Positions 58,501 to 64,000 of a stretch of 64,000 bases of DNA are shown piece by piece. The DNA is from Rhynchonema sp. JSB1_4 (lineage: Eukaryota; Nematoda; Chromadorea; Monhysterida; Xyalidae). Position 1 is the stretch's first letter. Each line of letters begins with the position of its first letter. The translations under genes were made by a program, and so were the position numbers. A model generated the notes under the pieces. That model saw nothing but the letters and a program-made list of their open reading frames with translations, did not search any database and was not told the origin of the DNA. The DNA lies in NCBI GenBank assembly GCA_030248065.1, contig JASAMV010001002.1, positions 1 to 64,000 of the forward strand, in the 5' to 3' direction.

Positions 58501-61500
58501 TTTTAATTGTGCGCCGCTACACAAGTTCTTTGGGTGCAAAACTTGACGGTATGGTAGCAAAAGGAAATTCACAATATAAGTGCTGTGGGTATAAGAGTAA
58601 GCATAAGAGCTTTTCTTTGGGATCTAACGGTCACTCAGGACGGAAGTTTCATGAAAAGTGAAAAGCGTATGCGTGCAACACTAATATTTTGATTCTCACA
58701 AGCTATGTATGTATGCAGTACCCACAATTCAGAGAACGTTCATGCGGTCTGAGCTGGCTGGGAACACCCATGGGAGTAAACTTGCAAATTATTAGTGCAA
58801 AAGTACGGAAAGCCAAACAGCAGGGATAACTTGCTTTCGCGGGGTAGTACAGTGACTCATGCGTGGCGCATGAAAGATAAGAAAGTCGTAAAGCTGAAGA
58901 AAGCCAAACACCGCGCAGAAAGCTGAAAGTGGACATCCCAGTATGAAATAAAGCGGCTAAAAGTCCGCGTCCAGCATATCTTGAAAATATTATACTTATT
59001 GGGTACCAGAATTGCACATGAAAGTGTCCCAATTATCATCCAGTGTACCCGAAAACATCACTTACTCCGTCTAGCTCGACAGGAGGTCCCATCGTCTAAG
59101 AGCACCACTCTTATAGTGTGTCTAAGTCAATTAAGTGTAATCCGAGTCTGCAATCTTTCCGGTACCCATACATTCCTGCCCAATGAGTGACCAATGAACG
59201 GTAAAAATGACCAGCAGACTACTAGTTCATGGGCACACCATTTTAGGAGAAAGTTGGGGCATGCATGTTGGCAGGCAGTAAGGGCACCTGTGGTACATAC
59301 CATCTTTGTACCTATGTATGTATGTATGAACTGAACTTGTGCGGTGGTCAGTGAAAGAAAGAAAGAGAAAATTGTCCATCAAACGACAGCAGGCCCTCAG
59401 GGCCCAAGTAGAATCGAACAGACAGATCCTGTTTCGGGATTTTTGAAAATGCCAATAATTTCGGCAGGGTTGGAAAAAAATTTCTTTTAGTTTAAAATTT
59501 TTTTTTCAAAAGTCTGAGATTCGGGGAAATTTTACCAAATTTGCCTAAAAACGCGCAGAAACGCGAAAAATGCAACTTTAAAGGCCATTTTTTGGAAGTT
59601 TTAGAACATTTTGTTCCCCCGAAAAAATTTTACAAAATCTTTTTCAAAATCTTTTTTTAATTTTTTTGCCCAACCCTGAATTTCGGCACAAATTTTCATG
59701 CAATTCTGTTCGAAGTGCAGTATGTACAGGGTCCAGTGATCAAGATACCGAAGGCACTTTGAAACAGAAACGAAAAACAATCAAGCAACCATGACATTGC
59801 ACTGCAGTAGCTCGTGCACCATGGATAGATTTTGCTGACATGTGCTTGATGCATGACCAATGAAATGGTCACGGGCCTAACTGACAGCACACCCGCACAG
59901 GTCTGAAACATTGGACTGAAGAGCCAAATAATCCGCCCAAACATAGTCAAGTCAAGTGGAAGATAAGCATCTCTGTCCACAAGGTACAGAGGAAAGAACA
60001 TCCACGTTCCCTGGTCACTCGATCGACTTAGCCCCCAGACATACACAAAAAGTCAAAGATAAACATCAACGTCAATATGCATAAATGGGCATAATGGGAA
60101 AGGGGTGCAATTCTTGGGTCATGTGAGTAAAGTATCCATGGGACTGCAAAATGGTGCCCAGTAAACCTGACCATATGCGTGCGTGCACCTAATTGGAGCC
60201 TTGTGCAACAGCAGATTATTGTGCAAATAAATGATGTGGTGCACTTGATTACTTTCGATTGCTTTGACTTTGTTCAACAAACCGGCTTATACTACTGTCG
60301 TCAACTGCCATGAACCGGAGTAGCTCGATTGTCCCGTAGTTTATTTGGGATATGCGCCTGTTTTGAGTTTGAAACAAAAAGATTATCCCAAATAAACCCC
60401 AGGGGGCTAATTCGGCAAACTGGGTGCTTGTCTACTGAGCTCCCATAACTCTTGGTTTCGCAGTTAGTTCCGCTTTCTTCTGGTTTCCTGTCTGAGGGGG
60501 ATATCTAAAAAATAAATGTATAACACTAACTAAAACAATCGGCGTTTTCTCTAACTTCAAATAAAGTAGTGCTTGGTACATTTTCTCTCATGCTTTTTTC
60601 TGAAGTCTGACATTCAATGACCACTTCCTTATCTTTTATCCGTACTGGACAACCATAAAAAGGCAACAGCAGCACAATCAATTCACCTTGGCAAAACAGG
60701 GGGAATGTATCACATAAATAATACAGCCAGATCCTAAACTAATAACCAGGTAGTCAAAATCAGAGAAGTTAAAACTGCGCTTGATTTCCGGAAAAATTGC
60801 AGTGGTTGACACAGATGCTTGGAAACGAAGAAATCTACAGCTGCGATAGTCACCCGTGTCAACGACTGTCATCAACCATCCTACAATCAGTCGTATACTT
60901 TATGGTTGTATAAAACAAGCACAACACATCACGAAAGAATCAGCGAGGACCAGAAACGTTATAAATAACAGGACAAAATAGTGCCCGGGCTGCAAGACAA
61001 CATCGACTTGAACAACCGGAAACAACAAAATATCAGTGTGCCACAGCAATGTCAGAAGGAAAGAAAATCGTAGAAAAAACGCGACACACATTTGTGTCCT
61101 TCAATTTGGTATTTCAACTTATGAAAGATGAAACATTGCTTTCTTGAATGCTTAGGGTATTTTTTAATACAGTATAAGTGTGTTGCTCACTGACATGATG
61201 GCTGAATGGCAATCGAATCAGTCCGGTGTGCCTTGTGTACTTTTGTACAGGATACTGTCTATTCCTACCTCTTTACAGTGACTCTCTACGTGTATCGTGA
61301 AACCCCGTGCGAACTACGAAGTGATATTTTGTGCCACAGAATGGCGGTTCCTATCAAGCCAATGTAAAGAGGGCAGAATGCACCGGAGAACGCCAACTAA
61401 GTCCCCTGAATAAGTCACCAGTGGTGGCCTATTCGGAAGGCTTTCCGAAAAAACCCCATTTATGGCCATTTTCAGCGATGTTTAATGTGTTTATACACAG

Positions 61501-61754
61501 TGGGGGCTTAACTGGGAAATTATTTTCTTCAAAAATCTCGAGTCCCCGAAGTGTGTTCCATTTGTCATTCCGCGGTATCAATTTTAATGACGCAATACCG
61601 AACCGATCGGATCACCACATTCAGTACTGTCGTCAACTCGCATGTATACTGTAAATTCTTGCGCTCATTCAGGGCTGCCGAGTTGACGACGAGAGTCGAC
61701 CACTTGAGTCGACGACTGTACCGTTTTCCACGCATCATCAATCAACCCAAACAA
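55597..61754. other. Long stretch without a recognised exon
   Basis: It should contain the first BAMBI exon and its promoter. Open frames here (for example 56556-56891, 58703-59032, 60900-61091) lack splice context or family signal. The hAT-type element at 59465-59678 and several TATGTATGTATG microsatellites are present. Confidence 0.5.
59465..59678. mobile_element. hAT-type element, TIR CAGGGTTGG (short copy)
   Basis: The ends CAGGGTTGG and CCAACCCTG are flanked by an exact AATTTCGG duplication (59457-59464 and 59679-59686). Shared segments with 52074-52763 (AGTCTGAGATTCGGGGAAAT and TTCCCCCGAAAAA) show it is the same family with an internal deletion. Confidence 0.9.
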
Positions 61755-63808
61755 TCACGATTCTGTGCCGAACTCAACAAGCGCCTCTCTCAACAGCGTC
61801 ATTCCGGCTTTGGCCGCCTTCAACGCCTTGCCTTCGAGCTTCAGACCGATCACGCCGTACCAGAAACAGAAACCGACGACGATCGTCAGGATAAAGCGAC
61901 AGAATATTGCCTGAATTAGAAAGGGGAATGTGAAATGTCGCTTCGACAAGGCTATGCACGTGTCTAAACACAGTCTAGAGTGAACCTCTACATAGTATTT
62001 TTGGGCCCCACGTTAATCTCCTAATTACTGTTCTGTACAGTGGTGAGTATTCTGTACAGTAAATAAAAATGCGTGTCTCGATCGATTCACCACATAGAGA
62101 GTTGAGTGTAATCGGAAAGATAAAGAAAACATCCCGTCTTCTCAAATGATTGCTTAGTAACCCATCATAATCAATCCCTATTTTGACTGTGCCACTATAA
62201 AAAGGATAGACTGTGCCAATAAACAAAACAAAAACAACTGACAGGCATGGCCACCGCCGGATAGCTTAATTCGATGTCAATTGTGAGCACAAAGACGAAC
62301 AGCAGAATGACGGACGAACCGAGGAACAGCTTGAAGTCGGAAAGCACTCGTCTCTCACCTGAATAATCAAGGGCAACATCGATACTAGCTGTGAATAATG
62401 GTTGGTAATTGAGCAGTGGGTATTAAAACTTGGTTCCGTGCGTACAAGTGTACATGACCTGCGTTTGTTGCACAAATCGCTCGCCACGTTTGCATTGCAG
62501 CATTTTCACCGCACTTTGTCCAGTGGACAACTCTGGTCCAGAAGGCGCAAGTTTGTTGATCTAGTTTGGCGAGCGCTGTGTGATCTACGTCACCCGTGAA
62601 ACAGAGCAGGGAGTTCAGGGCTGATAGTCTTGTCGTCAAATAAAGTCGTCGAACACACGAGCCTCAAAAGAGAGCGACAATAATACATGTGATTTGACGA
62701 CAAAATGTGACGATATGATTTGACGACATTACTATAAGCTGAGTTCAGCCCGGTTCGTCCAGTTTCAAAATTGGGCAGTGTACCAGGACATCGTTGCGCG
62801 AATCACCGGACGGTCATATCCACATAACCACACAGAGGAGGAGTGACGATGCATGACGGCTTGTGGTCTGCCCGTTCCTTGGGCACGGCGGTAAACGAAA
62901 CATGCGGCTGTGCTTTGTGGGCACGTGTGCAAATTGTGGCTAATAGTTTGTCGTCAAATCATGACATCAAATCTTTTCTTCAAATCAAGCAATAATACAT
63001 AAGCCCCAAATGAGTGCAAGAAATAATACCTGTGAGCAATGCGAGAGCATTGTGTAACTGTTGTATTTAGCAAATTATTGAAAACATCAATTTGGAGTCC
63101 TGTCTACGCCTAGGTTTCGAAAAGATTTGATGCCATGATTTGACGAACTTACTATAAGCCCGCCCAAACTGTTGCCCGTTGTCAAGGGAATTGTGGCCAT
63201 ACAAACACGCACGGCACTAAAATTCCAAATGGACACCAATAACAAACCAGCCACCAACCGAGCTCAACCAGTCTGACCCCTTCATCCAACATGGACCGCA
63301 GTTCGGCCGCCTCTTGACTCGGCGATATCGATGGCTGTGGTGCTGCTGCAACTTATATAGTGCAGTTAAAACATCACGATAGGCTCGAACATAATAACCA
63401 CAAAGATACAAGTCTGTGTTGTTACAGCATTCTGGCGCTCCGCGCTTTGCGTGCGTAGGAGGGTGTGTTAGAAAACGAGACGGGTCATTGGCTTGTCAGC
63501 ACAATTCGCTACTGTTCAATTGCGCAAGGATACCAACAGTACATACAGGCATTTTAGCGATCCGAAAAGCGTGGCGTGCGGCTTGCTTGGTGCCAATAGC
63601 AAAAGTTCAGACATAACAATAAATGTTTCGAAAAACTGCAACTATTCAAAAATACGAACCACAGACCTACCATCTTGCTTACCATCGGTGCTATCGAATT
63701 GCAAGGCAAACTCAGCCGTCACACCGGCGTGGTCCGAATAACACAGGTTGGGTGCATCGGGTACAACATTCAGACAGACGCCACATGATTTGACGGAACA
63801 TTGAAGGC
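61755..63808 (-). CDS. Two-span membrane protein, 5' end beyond or near the window edge
   Basis: Minus-strand exons 63808-63683, 63345-63259, 62358-62243 and 61910-61755 join in phase to 161 residues, with more expected upstream. The visible N-terminal part is cysteine-rich (LQCSVKSCGVCLNVVPDAPN). A Ser/Pro linker (APQPSISPSQEAAELRSML) follows, then two spans (FLGSSVILLFVFVLTID and FCRFILTIVVGFCFWYGVIG) and a short Lys/Ala-rich tail ending EFGTES. All four junctions agree in phase and the acceptors have good polypyrimidine tracts. The family is not recognised. The spans are separated by only about 20 residues, so both ends probably face the same side. Confidence 0.72.
62619..62740. mobile_element. 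Short MITE of the GGCTTATAGT / GTCGTCAAAT family
   Basis: GGCTGATAGTCTTGTCGTCA is mirrored by GATTTGACGACATTACTATA. An exact 8-bp duplication GAGTTCAG lies at 62611-62618 and 62741-62748. The core is GAGAGCGACAATAATACATG. It is in an intron of the two-span gene. Confidence 0.85.
62941..63155. mobile_element. MITE of the GGCTTATAGT / GTCGTCAAAT family (longer copy)
   Basis: GGCTAATAGTTTGTCGTCAA is mirrored by TTTGACGAACTTACTATAAG. The flanks CAAATTGT / CAAACTGT match at 7 of 8. A second inner GTCAAATC pair and a TGCAAGAAATAATACC core are present. It is in an intron of the two-span gene. Confidence 0.65.
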
Positions 63809-63984
63809 CTAAGAACGAAAGGAAAGCTTAACGAACTGTTGGCCTTTAGGTTTGTGGATTTCAGTTCTGGAATGACAAAGCTTTGTTTCGTTCATCGCCG
63901 ATAACCAAAATTTTCAACACTTTTGCGCTTCGCGCAATAACATTTCCTAGTTGATCTTTTCAGTCATCGCTTTGAAGAAAGAAG

Positions 63985-64000
63985 CAGTGGTGTAGCTACC
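63985..64000. mobile_element. Start of another CAGTGGTGTAGCT hAT MITE, cut by the window end
   Basis: The last 16 bases, CAGTGGTGTAGCTACC, match the left end of the element at 24433-24831. Only the terminus is visible. Confidence 0.6.

Noticed and set aside
60900..61091. Hydrophobic minus-strand frame considered as the missing BAMBI signal exon
   Set aside because: No ATG-to-donor path ends in phase 1 with a plausible cleavage site; left unassigned.

Overview
The window is nuclear DNA of a bilaterian animal, most likely an invertebrate. Every recognisable gene is split by GT-AG introns. The proteins are animal ones: malectin, ZC4H2, a BAMBI-type TGF-beta pseudoreceptor, an ankyrin-repeat protein and several membrane proteins. 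Nothing bacterial is present. I cannot name the species. TTAGGC-like repeats are present but interstitial, so they are weak evidence for any group.

Layout. 1-1649: 5' flank packed with short inverted-repeat transposons. 1650-6740 (+): malectin, six exons, with hAT-type elements in its introns. 6741-13018: no convincing host gene; it holds a PIF/Harbinger-like element, a three-copy inverted-repeat family and an orphan exon-like start near 9.6 kb. 13019-15978 (-): ankyrin-repeat protein, six exons. 16685-21514 (-): signal-peptide single-span membrane protein, four exons, with two opposite-strand (+) candidate genes inside its first intron. 23315-30575 (+): coiled-coil protein, seven exons; its last intron carries a jockey-like LINE fragment that is itself interrupted by an 8-bp-TSD element. 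33788-39211 (+): ZC4H2, seven exons, introns rich in TA-flanked foldback elements. 40106-43443 (-): four-span membrane protein, convergent with ZC4H2. 43444-49419: almost no supportable gene. 49420-49933 (-): partial C-type-lectin-like gene. 54237-55596 (-): BAMBI-like receptor lacking a recognisable first exon. 61755-63808 (-): two-span membrane protein whose 5' end may lie beyond the window.

Two genome-wide themes stand out. First, the DNA between exons is largely built from small non-autonomous DNA transposons. Many can be closed exactly, because both terminal inverted repeats and both target-site duplications are readable: 8 bp for hAT-like families, TTA for the Harbinger-like element, TA for mariner-like foldbacks. 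Second, the 5' splice sites are unusually relaxed. Of 35 donors that I could place by reading frame and homology, 20 have a pyrimidine at +3, and GTTGG is a recurrent form. Several short motifs (a ~45-bp motif around GGTGCACC, ATGTTTCAC, and TTTACGCTGGTC) recur far above chance and are not explained by the annotated elements.

The genes share no evident pathway. Malectin, the membrane proteins and BAMBI belong to the secretory or membrane route, but their proximity looks incidental. All gene models were assembled by hand from reading frame, splice phase and family resemblance; no alignment was run.
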